Source of the DNA: DASVFB01 sp045806505
GTDB lineage: Bacteria > Actinomycetota > Thermoleophilia > Gaiellales > Gaiellaceae
Assembly (NCBI GenBank): GCA_045806505.1
Contig: JBJMJE010000090.1
Coordinates: forward strand, 1-21,869
Reading direction: 5' to 3'
DNA: 21,869 nt
Both the position numbers and the translations under genes were made by a program. Position 1 is the stretch's first letter, and each line of letters begins with the position of its first letter. Shown one piece after another: positions 7,308 through 14,862 of this stretch. The notes under the pieces were generated by a model. That model did no database searches. It had not been told where the DNA came from and saw nothing but the letters and a program-made list of their open reading frames with translations.

Positions 7308-7913
7308 GTGGAGCGCTGGGCGACGTTCGACTGCTACGGCACGCTCGTGGACTGGAACGCCGGAATTCGTTCCGTCGTCGGCGACGCGTTGCTGCCGCGC
7401 TACCACGAGCTCGAGCCGCAGGTCCAGGCAGAGGATCCGTCGCGTTCGTACCGCGACGTCTTGCACGAGGTGTCCGCGCAGCTCGGCCTCGACGATCCCG
7501 ACGAGCTCGCGCGCTCGCTTCCCGCGTGGCCCGTGTTTCCGGAGGTGAGCGAATCGCTCGAAGACACACGACGCCGGGGGTGGAAGCTGGCGATCCTCTC
7601 CAACACCGATCGCGAGTTCATCGAGGCGTCGATGGCAAGCATCGGCGTCCCGTTCGAGTTCGCGATCGTGGCGTCCGAGATTGGCTCCTACAAGCCGGCG
7701 CCCGGACACTGGCGCGCGTTCGAGGAGCGAATCGGGCGCCTGCCGGACGTGCACGTCGCCGCGTCGCACTTCCACGACGTCGTCCCTGCGGCGACGCTCG
7801 GCATCCCGAGTATCTGGATCAACCGGCTCGCGGAGTCGTTCGTGCCGCCGCCGACACGCCAGCAACCGGATCTCGTCGGTCTCGCCGACACGCTCGGTGA
7901 GCTCGTTGCCTGA
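7308..7913 (+). CDS. HAD-superfamily hydrolase, haloacid-dehalogenase (type II)-like
   Basis: The 201-residue protein has the four HAD motifs: I, FDCYGTLVDW with nucleophile Asp8; II, LSNTDREF; III, YKPAPGHW; IV, HFHDVVPAA followed by IPSIWINR. Motif I reads D-x-Y rather than the D-x-D of phosphatases, which places it with L-2-haloacid dehalogenases. However, the SSNAWD segment that holds a catalytic Asn in those enzymes is ASHFHD here, so true dehalogenase activity is uncertain and the substrate is unknown. It starts with GTG at 7308, 18 bp after the DUF45 gene, and runs into the GNAT gene, whose start lies inside or immediately after its stop. It is cytosolic by lack of signals. Confidence 0.85.
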   Translation: MERWATFDCYGTLVDWNAGIRSVVGDALLPRYHELEPQVQAEDPSRSYRDVLHEVSAQLGLDDPDELARSLPAWPVFPEVSESLEDTRRRGWKLAILSNTDREFIEASMASIGVPFEFAIVASEIGSYKPAPGHWRAFEERIGRLPDVHVAASHFHDVVPAATLGIPSIWINRLAESFVPPPTRQQPDLVGLADTLGELVA

Positions 7914-8793
7914 CGTGCTGCGAGCGCCGACGCCGGACGACGCGGAGGCGATCGCCGCGCTCTTCGCGACGCGCCGCTCGACCGACGCCCGCGAGGTGCG
8001 GTCGTGGTTCGCGAATCCAAGGTTCGACGTCGCGAACGATTTCCGCGTCGCCGAGCGAACCGGACGGATCGTCGGCTACGCGGACATACAGCTCGAAGCC
8101 GACCGCGTCTCGATCGACTGGACCGCGAACGATTCGGATGCGGGCAATGCCCTCCTCGACTGGACCGAGACACGTGCACGCGACGCGGGCATCGACCGCC
8201 TGGTCGCGCACGAGTGGCCGAACAGCGAAGGCGTCGGCGTCATGCTGAGGGCGCGCGGCTTCACGCCGTTCCGAGCGTCGCTCGAGATGCAGGTGCCGCT
8301 GGACGATGCGACGCCCGAGCCCGATTGGCCCGTCGGCGTCGAGGTGCGAACGGTGCGCAACGGCGAGGAGCCCCGCGTCCACGCGCTGCTCGAGGAGGCA
8401 TTCGCGGACGTGCACGACTTCCGCCCGACGCCTTTCGAGGAATGGGCTTCGTGGTGGGAGGGACGCAAGCGCCTCGACCTCTGGTTCGCGGCCGAGGCAG
8501 GCGGTGAGCTCGCGGGCTTGGCCCTCTGCGACGAGGAGCGCGCCGGCGCGCCCGGCCTGGGGTGGGTCGAGTCGCTCGCCGTCGGCCGTGAATGGCGCCG
8601 CCGCGGCCTGGGGCGTGCCTTGCTGCTGCACGCGTTTCGGGCGCTGGCGGTGCACGGCAGGACCGCTGCCGGCCTGAGCGTCCAGGCCGACAACCCGACG
8701 GGCGCCGTCCAGCTCTACGAGGCCGTCGGCATGCACGCCGTGGGCCGCAGGACGATCTACGAGAAGCGTCTCTCCGGCGCCTCCGCGCTCTAG
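7906..8793 (+). CDS. Tandem GNAT-family acetyltransferase
   Basis: This protein of about 295 residues looks like two GNAT folds in series. The N-terminal half (LRAPTPDDAEAIAALF to about residue 130) has a weak acetyl-CoA-binding region and is probably degenerate. The C-terminal half has a clear motif A, VGREWRRRGLGRALL, followed by VQADNPTGAVQLYEAVGM. Tandem GNATs include mycothiol synthase MshD and several antibiotic or peptide acetyltransferases, but nothing here fixes the acceptor. The start is uncertain: TTG at 7906 (overlapping the HAD stop), GTG at 7915 and GTG at 7897 are all in frame and give nearly the same protein. The stop TAG at 8791-8793 doubles as the start of the accD -10 element. 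It is probably co-transcribed with the HAD gene. Confidence 0.82.
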   Translation: MPDVLRAPTPDDAEAIAALFATRRSTDAREVRSWFANPRFDVANDFRVAERTGRIVGYADIQLEADRVSIDWTANDSDAGNALLDWTETRARDAGIDRLVAHEWPNSEGVGVMLRARGFTPFRASLEMQVPLDDATPEPDWPVGVEVRTVRNGEEPRVHALLEEAFADVHDFRPTPFEEWASWWEGRKRLDLWFAAEAGGELAGLALCDEERAGAPGLGWVESLAVGREWRRRGLGRALLLHAFRALAVHGRTAAGLSVQADNPTGAVQLYEAVGMHAVGRRTIYEKRLSGASAL

Positions 8794-8796
8794 ACT
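8791..8796 (+). promoter_or_regulatory. CTAnnnT-type -10 element for accD
   Basis: TAGACT preceded by C is identical to the + strand -10 of fabZ and lies exactly 6 nt before the accD ATG at 8803. Its first three bases are the stop codon of the upstream acetyltransferase. No Shine-Dalgarno fits in the gap, so a leaderless accD transcript is suggested. Confidence 0.5.
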
Positions 8797-8802
8797 CGCC
8801 GC

Positions 8803-9648
8803 ATGGCCGAACGGGTCGACGTCTCGATCGAGCAGCGCGATGCTCCGGTGCCCAAGAACGGCACGAAGCACCCGAACACGTGTCCAAAGTGCGACTCGCA
8901 CTACCGCGACGACGAGCTCGAGGCGACGCTCTACGTCTGTGGCCACTGCGGCCACCATTTTCCGGTGCCGGCGCGCGAACGCATCGCGCAGCTCACCGAC
9001 CCCGGATCGTTCACCGAAGAGGCTGCAGAGCTTCGTTCCGAGGACCCGCTCGAGTTCTTCGACCTGCGGCCGTACACGGAACGGCTCGCTGAGGCCGAGC
9101 TGAAGACGGACCTCGGCGACGCGATGGTGATCGGGCAGGCGTCGATCGACGGGCACGCTTGCGAGCTCGCCGTGATGGACTTCGCGTTCATGGGCGGCTC
9201 GATGGGCAGCGTCGTCGGCGAGAAGTTCTCGCGTGCGTGCGACAGCGCAATCACGCGCGGTGCGCCGCTCGTCTCGGTCGCCGCCTCCGGCGGCGCGCGC
9301 ATGCAGGAGGGCATCCTCGCGCTGATGCAACTGCCGAAGACCGTCGCCGCGGTCGAGGACCTGCACGACTCGCGCACGCCGTTCATCTCCGTGCTCGCGC
9401 ATCCCACGACGGGCGGCCTGCTCGCGAGCTTCGCGAGCCTCGGCGACGTCCTGATCGCGGAGCCCGGCGCGCTGATGTCGTTCGCCGGCCCGCGCGTCGT
9501 GCAGCAGACCACACGGGAGAAGCTGCCCGACGACTTCGGGCTCGCCGAGTCCAACTACCGCTTCGGCCACCTCGACGCGGTCGTTCCGCGATCCGAGCTC
9601 CGGCCCACGGTCGCCAAGCTGCTGAGGTTGTTCGCGCATGCCGGGTGA
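8803..9648 (+). CDS. accD: Acetyl-CoA carboxylase carboxyltransferase subunit beta
   Basis: With AccA this subunit moves the carboxyl group from carboxybiotin to acetyl-CoA, giving malonyl-CoA. The 281-residue protein starts with the zinc ribbon of bacterial AccD: Cys27, Cys30, Cys46 and Cys49 (CPKC and CGHC). The crotonase-like core contains GGSMGSVVGEKF, ASGGARMQEG, and HPTTGGLLASF, all typical of the beta subunit. Length is normal. The start ATG at 8803 follows a -10-like TAGACT by 6 nt. It overlaps accA by 11 bp. It is a dissociated AccD rather than the fused acyl-CoA carboxylase type common in Streptomyces and Mycobacterium. The biotin carrier and carboxylase subunits are not in the window. 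Confidence 0.95.
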   Translation: MAERVDVSIEQRDAPVPKNGTKHPNTCPKCDSHYRDDELEATLYVCGHCGHHFPVPARERIAQLTDPGSFTEEAAELRSEDPLEFFDLRPYTERLAEAELKTDLGDAMVIGQASIDGHACELAVMDFAFMGGSMGSVVGEKFSRACDSAITRGAPLVSVAASGGARMQEGILALMQLPKTVAAVEDLHDSRTPFISVLAHPTTGGLLASFASLGDVLIAEPGALMSFAGPRVVQQTTREKLPDDFGLAESNYRFGHLDAVVPRSELRPTVAKLLRLFAHAG

Positions 9649-10570
9649 GGCGGAGCTCAGGCTCCGCGACCGCCTGAGCAAGCTCAGGAGCACGAGCCTG
9701 CTCCGCGGCGCGCGCGTCTCCGGCGAAGTCGAGAAGCTCGAGCAGCAGCTCGACCGCATCGCACGCGACGAGACGGACGAGGAAATCTGGCGCTCCGTCG
9801 AGCTCGCACGCCACGATGAACGCCCGTTCACGCTCGACTACGTCGGGCGGCTGCTCGACGACTTCTTCGAGCTGCACGGCGACCGCTTCCGTGCGGACGA
9901 CGCCGCGATCGTCACGGGTCTCGGCAGGCTCGACGGCCGCACCGTTGCGATCGTCGGCCAGCAGAAGGGCCGCGACATCAAGGAGCGTTCACGTCGCAAC
10001 TTCGGGATGGCGTATCCGGAGGGCTACCGCAAGGCGATGCGCACGATGCAACTGGCCGACACGTTCGGCTTCCCGCTCGTCACGTTCGTCGATACGCCGG
10101 GTGCTTATCCGGGCGTCGCCGCCGAGCAGCACGGGCAGGGCGGCGCGATCGCGCGCTCGCAGGCGATCATGCTCCGGCTGCAGATTCCGACCGTCGCCTG
10201 CATCATCGGCGAGGGCGGCTCCGGCGGGGCGGTCGCGATCGCGGTGGCCGACCGGGTGCTCATGCAGGAGAACGCGATCTACTCCGTCATCTCGCCCGAG
10301 GGCTGTGCCGCCATCCTGTGGCGCGACCCCGACCAGAAGCAGAAGGCGGCGGCGGCGTTCAAGCCCGACGCCGCGCATTGCTACGACCTCGGCGTCATCG
10401 ACGGGATCGTCCCCGAGCCGCCCGGCGGAGCCCAGACCGATCCGGACGCGGCCGCCAGGCTGCTGGGCGAGGCGATCCGGGAGGCGCTCGACGACCTGGA
10501 GTCGGTTCCGGGCGACGAACTCAGGCGCCGGCGGCGCGCACGGTTCCGCTCGCTCGGCGTTTTCGCTTGA
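9638..10570 (+). CDS. accA: Acetyl-CoA carboxylase carboxyltransferase subunit alpha
   Basis: This is the partner of AccD in the carboxyltransferase heterotetramer. The 310-residue protein has the N-terminal helical region (SGEVEKLEQQLDRI), GQQKGRDIKER, the core FVDTPGAYPGVAAE, EGGSGGAVAIAVADRVLM, and SVISPEGCAAILWRD, which together are diagnostic of AccA. Length fits the family. ATG at 9638 lies inside the end of accD, an 11-bp overlap that implies translational coupling and equal subunit supply. The Arg-rich tail ends at 10570; after it come a palindrome and a strong hairpin before ligD. Confidence 0.95.
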   Translation: MPGEAELRLRDRLSKLRSTSLLRGARVSGEVEKLEQQLDRIARDETDEEIWRSVELARHDERPFTLDYVGRLLDDFFELHGDRFRADDAAIVTGLGRLDGRTVAIVGQQKGRDIKERSRRNFGMAYPEGYRKAMRTMQLADTFGFPLVTFVDTPGAYPGVAAEQHGQGGAIARSQAIMLRLQIPTVACIIGEGGSGGAVAIAVADRVLMQENAIYSVISPEGCAAILWRDPDQKQKAAAAFKPDAAHCYDLGVIDGIVPEPPGGAQTDPDAAARLLGEAIREALDDLESVPGDELRRRRRARFRSLGVFA

Positions 10571-10583
10571 GGAAACGGTTTCC
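10571..10583. repeat. 13-nt palindrome, possible operator
   Basis: GGAAACGGTTTCC is a perfect 6+1+6 inverted repeat starting at the first base after the accA stop. Short AAAC/GTTT palindromes with a CG-rich centre resemble LacI-type operators, but no regulator is encoded here. The hairpin it could form has a 1-nt loop, so a protein site is likelier than an RNA structure. Function unproven. Confidence 0.4.
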
Positions 10584-10633
10584 GCGGCGGCTTTCCCCAG
10601 TATCCACAGCCTTTTCCCCCGCCCCAAACATGA

Positions 10634-10660
10634 CTCGAGGCCGGTAATTCCGGCCTCGAG
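10634..10660. terminator. Strong 11-bp hairpin between accA and ligD
   Basis: CTCGAGGCCGG and CCGGCCTCGAG form an 11-bp perfect inverted repeat around a TAATT loop, 63 nt after accA. It is the strongest hairpin I noticed in the window. No T-tract follows on either strand, so it may be a U-less actinobacterial-type terminator or an RNA-stability element for accDA, or a protein site. The rest of 10571-10774 is relatively AT-rich and holds possible -10s (TATTTT at 10720, TAAACA at 10745) for ligD, none convincing. Confidence 0.5.
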
Positions 10661-10774
10661 CGTCGGACCCCCCGCTTGCGGAAAAGCCTCTGCATGGAAG
10701 CCTGGCCGCTTGCAAATCATATTTTCGTCCCCGTCCCCGATTCCTAAACACGCCCTCCGGCAACCTCTCCACAC

Positions 10775-13117
10775 GTGAGCCTGCGGCAGTACCGGCGCAA
10801 GCGAGACCCGGCGCAGACGCCGGAGCCGTTCGACGAGGACGGCCCGAAAGAAGGCGACGGCGGTCCGATCTTCGTCGTCCAGCGGCACGACGCGCGGCGG
10901 CTCCACTACGACTTCCGGCTCGAGCGCGACGGCGCCCTCGCGTCCTGGGCCGTTCCGAAAGGGGTTCCGGTCGAGCCGGGGGAGCAGCACCTCGCCGTCC
11001 ACGTCGAGGACCATCCGATCGAGTACGCGAAGTTCGCGGGCGAGATCCCCAAGGGGAACTACGGCGCCGGCACGGTCGAGATCTGGGACGAGGGGACGTA
11101 CGAGCTCCTCGAGGAGAAGCGGAACGGCGGCCTCACGGTCCGGCTCCACGGCGAGCGGCTCAACGGTGTCTGGGCGCTCGTGCCCGCCCATCTCGACGGC
11201 AAGGAGGAGAACTGGCTGATCGTTCGCAAGCGCGAGCAGCCGAGCGAGACGGCGGCGACTGCGCGCCGATACCGGCCGATGCGCGCGACGCGCGAGCGTG
11301 ACGTGCCGAGCGGCGAGCAGTGGACGTTCGAGGTGAAGTGGGACGGCTACCGCGCGCTCGCGTACATCCGCGGGTCCGAGGTGCAGCTTCTCTCGCGCAA
11401 GGACAACGACCTCACCGAGCGCTTCGCGAGCGTCGCGAAGGAAGTTGCGAAGGCGGTGAAGACGCCGCATGCCGTGATCGACGGTGAGGTCTGCGCCCTC
11501 GACGAACGCGGCCGCGCGAGCTTCTCGGCGATGCAGCAGGGCGGCACGGCGCTCGTCTACTACGTGTTCGACGTGCTCGAAGTCGAAGGCGTACCGCTCG
11601 TCGACCTGACCCTGCGGGAGCGCCGGGAGCGGCTCGGGAAGCTGCTCGACCGCCGCAACCGGTGCGTGCGCCTGTCCGAGGCGTTCGACGACGGCGATGC
11701 GCTGTACGAGGCGGCGAAGCAGCAGGAGCTCGAGGGCATCATGGCCAAGCGCCTCGACTCACGGTACGCCGAGGGCCGGCGCACGCGCGACTGGCTGAAG
11801 GTCAAGACGCACGGCCGCCAGGAGTTCATCATCGCCGGGTACACGCACGGCGGCGGCCGGCGCGCGTCGACGTTCGGCTCGCTGATCCTCGCGGTGCGCG
11901 AAGGCGACGAGCTGCGCTACGTCGGCAACGTCGGCACCGGCTTCAACGACGCCGAGATCCGCCGGCTCCTCTCGAAGCTGAAGCCGCTGCGCCGCGAGAC
12001 GAGTCCCTTTCGGCCAATTCCCAAGCTGCCTCGCGTGCGAAAGGATGAAATCGTGTGGGTCGAGCCGCAACTCGTCGCCGAGGTGGAGTTCGCCGAGTTC
12101 ACGCACGACGGCCGGCTCCGGGCGCCGTCGTACCAGGGCCTCCGCGACGACAAGCCCGCCGAGGAGGTGCGGCTCGAGGAGCCGGAACCGGAGCCCGAGC
12201 CGCTCGAGACGCACATCCGCCGTGGCAAGCGCGAGCTCAATCTCTCGAATCTGGACAAGCCGTTCTGGCCCGAGGAGGGAATCACCAAGGGCGACCTGCT
12301 CCGCTACTACCGCGACATCGCGCCGGTGCTCGCCCCGCATCTCAAGGACCGGCCGTTCACGATGAAGCGCTACCCCGACGGCTGGAAAGGCAAGTTCTTC
12401 TTCCAGAAGGACGCGCCGGTGCACATGCCCGAGTGGATCCCGCGCTTCCGCGCGCTCGTCTCGACGCGCGAGAAGCCCCGCGAGAAGAAGTGGGTGAACT
12501 TCCCGCTCGTCAACGACGAGCTCGCGCTGCTGTGGATGGTGAACATGGGGTGCATCGACCTGAACACGTGGTACTCGCGGATCGACAAGCCCGATCGCCC
12601 GGACTTCGTGCTCTTCGACCTCGATCCCGCGGCCGACGTCGGCTTCGCCGAGACGATCCAGGTCGCGCTGCTCGTCAAGCAGGCGCTCGACGCCCTCGGC
12701 CTCGTGTCGTTTCCGAAGACGAGCGGCGCCGACGGCATTCACATCCTCGTGCCGATCGAACGGCGGCACACGTACGACGACACGCGCCGCTTCGCGGAGA
12801 TCATCGCCGGTGCCCTCGCGCGGACGAACCGCGGCCTGGTGACGACGGAGTGGACGAAGTCGCGCCGCCGCGGCGTCCTCATCGATGCGAACCAGAACGG
12901 TGAGGGCAAGACGATCGCGTCCGCCTACAGCGTGCGCCCCCAGGAGGGCGCGCCGGTGTCGACGCCGCTGCGCTGGGACGAGGTGAACGAGAAGCTGAAC
13001 CCGGCGATCTACTCGATGGAGGTCGTGCTCGACCGCGTCCGGCGCTTCGGCGATCTCTACGAGGGCGTGCTGACGACGCGCCAGTCGCTTGCGAAGGCGT
13101 TGAAGGCGATCTCGTGA
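10775..13117 (+). CDS. ligD: Multifunctional ATP-dependent DNA ligase LigD (PE-LIG-POL)
   Basis: LigD processes, fills and seals double-strand breaks in bacterial non-homologous end joining together with Ku. The 780 residues hold three domains. The first is a 3'-phosphoesterase (about 1-150) with VQRHDARRLHYDF, His38, His44, Asp46 and His80, spaced as in the Pseudomonas enzyme. Next is an ATP ligase (about 160-455) with motif I EVKWDGYRA and nucleophile Lys188, then ELEGIMAKR and DWLKVK, and an OB-fold. An acidic-proline linker (about 468-478) leads to an archaeo-eukaryotic-primase-type polymerase (about 485-780) with metal ligands Asp615 and Asp617 in LFDLDP. This order matches Pseudomonas LigD and differs from mycobacterial POL-PE-LIG. 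The start is GTG at 10775 without a clear ribosome site. No ku gene is in the window. It overlaps the next gene by GTGA. Confidence 0.95.
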   Translation: MSLRQYRRKRDPAQTPEPFDEDGPKEGDGGPIFVVQRHDARRLHYDFRLERDGALASWAVPKGVPVEPGEQHLAVHVEDHPIEYAKFAGEIPKGNYGAGTVEIWDEGTYELLEEKRNGGLTVRLHGERLNGVWALVPAHLDGKEENWLIVRKREQPSETAATARRYRPMRATRERDVPSGEQWTFEVKWDGYRALAYIRGSEVQLLSRKDNDLTERFASVAKEVAKAVKTPHAVIDGEVCALDERGRASFSAMQQGGTALVYYVFDVLEVEGVPLVDLTLRERRERLGKLLDRRNRCVRLSEAFDDGDALYEAAKQQELEGIMAKRLDSRYAEGRRTRDWLKVKTHGRQEFIIAGYTHGGGRRASTFGSLILAVREGDELRYVGNVGTGFNDAEIRRLLSKLKPLRRETSPFRPIPKLPRVRKDEIVWVEPQLVAEVEFAEFTHDGRLRAPSYQGLRDDKPAEEVRLEEPEPEPEPLETHIRRGKRELNLSNLDKPFWPEEGITKGDLLRYYRDIAPVLAPHLKDRPFTMKRYPDGWKGKFFFQKDAPVHMPEWIPRFRALVSTREKPREKKWVNFPLVNDELALLWMVNMGCIDLNTWYSRIDKPDRPDFVLFDLDPAADVGFAETIQVALLVKQALDALGLVSFPKTSGADGIHILVPIERRHTYDDTRRFAEIIAGALARTNRGLVTTEWTKSRRRGVLIDANQNGEGKTIASAYSVRPQEGAPVSTPLRWDEVNEKLNPAIYSMEVVLDRVRRFGDLYEGVLTTRQSLAKALKAIS

Positions 13118-13596
13118 TCCGCGCCGCCGCGGTCGTGGCGGGCCTGCTGGTCCTCGGCGGCTGCGGCTCGACGACGACGCGGACAGTCACGAAGATCCAG
13201 CAGTGCAACGGCATCGCGGCCGACCTCGCGTTCCACTACGCGATCTGCGGCAGCCGCTTCGTCCGCGACGGCAAGAAGCTCGCCATCGGAAAGCCTCCGG
13301 GCGCGATCGTCGGGCACTGGGCGAAGGCCTACCTGTCGCCCGACGGGAAGACGTTCCTCGCGCAGTGGTCGTCCGAGTGCGAGGTGCCGTTCGCGTTCCT
13401 CGTTCCGGCGCGCGGCGGTGTGCCGCGCGTCGTGACCGGCGAGGCCGACTGGGCGAAGGCGCCGCAATCGACCGCCGACGGGTGGACCGAGGACGGCCGC
13501 GCGATCGTCGAGCTCGCGAACGGCGACTGCGGCAAGGCCTCGAGCCGCGGCCTCTACCTCGTTGCGCAGGACGGCACACGTACGGCCGTCGGGTAG
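13114..13596 (+). CDS. Small putative lipoprotein of unknown function
   Basis: The 160-residue product has a short basic-hydrophobic signal (MIRAAAVVAGLLVLGGC) with a lipobox ending at Cys17, so it is predicted to be lipidated and held on the outer face of the membrane. After a Thr/Ser stretch, the mature part has four further Cys (CNG, CGS, ECE, DCG), which may form disulfides, and repeated short patterns such as LSPDGKTF and WTEDGRAIVEL that look like two or three blades of a TolB/WD-like beta-propeller. I do not recognise the family. GTG at 13114 overlaps the ligD stop, with GAAGG at 13102-13106 as ribosome site. Co-transcription with a cytosolic repair ligase has no obvious functional meaning. 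Confidence 0.75.
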   Translation: MIRAAAVVAGLLVLGGCGSTTTRTVTKIQQCNGIAADLAFHYAICGSRFVRDGKKLAIGKPPGAIVGHWAKAYLSPDGKTFLAQWSSECEVPFAFLVPARGGVPRVVTGEADWAKAPQSTADGWTEDGRAIVELANGDCGKASSRGLYLVAQDGTRTAVG

Positions 13597-14043
13597 ATGG
13601 CGATCCAGGTCAGCGTGATCGGCAGCGGCGCCGAGCACGAGGAGCGCGCGGAGGAGGTCGGGCGGTTGCTCGCCGACAGCGGCTGCACGGTCGTCTGCGG
13701 CGGTCGCGGCGAAGTGATGGCTGCGGCGGCGCGCGGCGCGAAGTCCGCGGGCGGAACGACGATCGGGATCCTGCCCGGCTCGTCGCGCGCCGACGCGAAC
13801 GAGTGGATCGACCACATCGTCGTCACCGGGCTCGGCCATGCCCGCAACGCCGTAGTCGCGGCCTCTGGCGACGCCGTGATCGCCGTCGGAGGCTCGCACG
13901 GCACGCTCACCGAGATCGGGTTCGCGCTCGTCTACGGGCGACCGGTCGTGATCCTCGAGCCGGGCCTCCACATCGAGGGCGTGCCGCGGGCGAAGACGCC
14001 GGCCGAGGCCGTTGAGTTCGTGCTCGCGTCAGTCGCGCACTAG
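13597..14043 (+). CDS. TIGR00725 / LOG-like Rossmann-fold protein
   Basis: The 148-residue protein has the SLOG/lysine-decarboxylase-like fold. Seen are a first strand VSVIGSG, CGGRGEVMAAAARGA (corresponding to the GGGxxGLMG region), TIGILPG, and VGGSHGTLTEIGFAL, which replaces the PGGxGTxxE phosphoribohydrolase motif of cytokinin-activating LOG enzymes. Members of TIGR00725 lack a settled function; nucleotide binding is likely. ATG at 13597 directly follows the lipoprotein stop. Its 3' end overlaps the convergent dimethylargininase-like gene by 15 bp. The family call is firm, the activity unknown. A ribonucleotide monophosphate hydrolase role is a hypothesis only. Confidence 0.82.
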   Translation: MAIQVSVIGSGAEHEERAEEVGRLLADSGCTVVCGGRGEVMAAAARGAKSAGGTTIGILPGSSRADANEWIDHIVVTGLGHARNAVVAASGDAVIAVGGSHGTLTEIGFALVYGRPVVILEPGLHIEGVPRAKTPAEAVEFVLASVAH

Positions 14044-14862
14044 CGGGCGCGTCAGGCACGTCGGGCCGCCGTCGCCCTTCGAGAGCTCCGTGCCCTCGTA
14101 GGTCAGCACCTCGACCCCCGCGCGCGCGAGCCGCCGCCGCGTCTCGATGTTCCGCTCCAGGGCGAGCGCGACGCGCGGCGCGAGAGCGAGCACGTTCGGG
14201 CCCATGCTGTCGAGCTCTTCCTCGGGCACCTCGACCATCTCGACGCCGCGCTGCTCGAACAGCTCGACGAGACGCACGGGCAGCAGCGGCGGAAACGCGA
14301 CGACGAGGTCGTCCGCGAGCGGCGAGACGAGCGACATCAGGTGGAGCACCTCGCTCCGGCCGCGCAGGTGCGGCAGGTCGAACGCCAGGACCTCCGCGTC
14401 CGGCAGCGCGTCGCGGATCCACGCGACACCGGCGTCGTTCGTTCGGTAGCCGCGGCCGACGAGCAACGTGTGCTCGTCGAGCCAGAACATGTCGCCGCCG
14501 TCCGCCGTCGCGGGCGCCTCCATCCGCGCGACGATCGAGATCCCGGCGGCCGCGAGCGGCGCCGCGAGCGCATCGGCTTCCGCGACACGCCCCGGCTTGC
14601 CGATTCGGAGCAGGAACGCTCCGTGCGGTCCGATCAGAACCGGGTCGTACGCATAGATCGCGTCCGGATCTCCCGGCACGGGCTCCTCCGCGAGCACGAC
14701 CTCGGCGCCCGCTACGGCGAGCAGCTCGCACAGCGCGCCGTGCTCGGCCGCGATCGCACCCGCATCCGGCTCGGCACGCCACGCGAACTCCTGCCAGCGC
14801 CCGAGCTCGTCCGCGCGCGGCGGCCGCAGGAGCACCCGGCGCAGCGTCCGCGTTGAGTTCAC
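14029..14862 (-). CDS. ddaH: Dimethylargininase-like amidinotransferase-family hydrolase
   Basis: The 277-residue protein belongs to the arginine deiminase/dimethylargininase (guanidine-modifying) superfamily, whose members attack guanidino carbons with a C-terminal Cys. Visible are YDPVLIGPHGAFLL, ADGGDMFWLDEHTLLVGRGYRTN (about 120-142), His174 in VLHLMS, and the nucleophile Cys269 in GGPTCLTRP, eight residues from the end. This layout fits actinobacterial dimethylargininases (dimethylarginine to citrulline plus dimethylamine); arginine deiminase is less likely because those enzymes are longer. The start is GTG at 14862, 7 nt after GGAGG and overlapping the helicase stop as GTGA; longer upstream frames are read-through of helicase DNA. 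It is probably co-transcribed with the helicase. The exact substrate is not shown by sequence. Confidence 0.8.
   Translation of the reverse strand: MNSTRTLRRVLLRPPRADELGRWQEFAWRAEPDAGAIAAEHGALCELLAVAGAEVVLAEEPVPGDPDAIYAYDPVLIGPHGAFLLRIGKPGRVAEADALAAPLAAAGISIVARMEAPATADGGDMFWLDEHTLLVGRGYRTNDAGVAWIRDALPDAEVLAFDLPHLRGRSEVLHLMSLVSPLADDLVVAFPPLLPVRLVELFEQRGVEMVEVPEEELDSMGPNVLALAPRVALALERNIETRRRLARAGVEVLTYEGTELSKGDGGPTCLTRPLVRD

Noticed and set aside
7819..9831. A 670-codon minus-strand open frame over the acetyltransferase, accD and the start of accA
   Set aside because: It is antisense to well-supported genes, is rich in Arg/Ala/Glu in the way of GC-rich shadow frames, and has no recognisable domain.
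9989..11470. A 493-codon minus-strand open frame over accA and ligD
   Set aside because: It spans two unrelated genes and the hairpin region, and its product matches no family I know.
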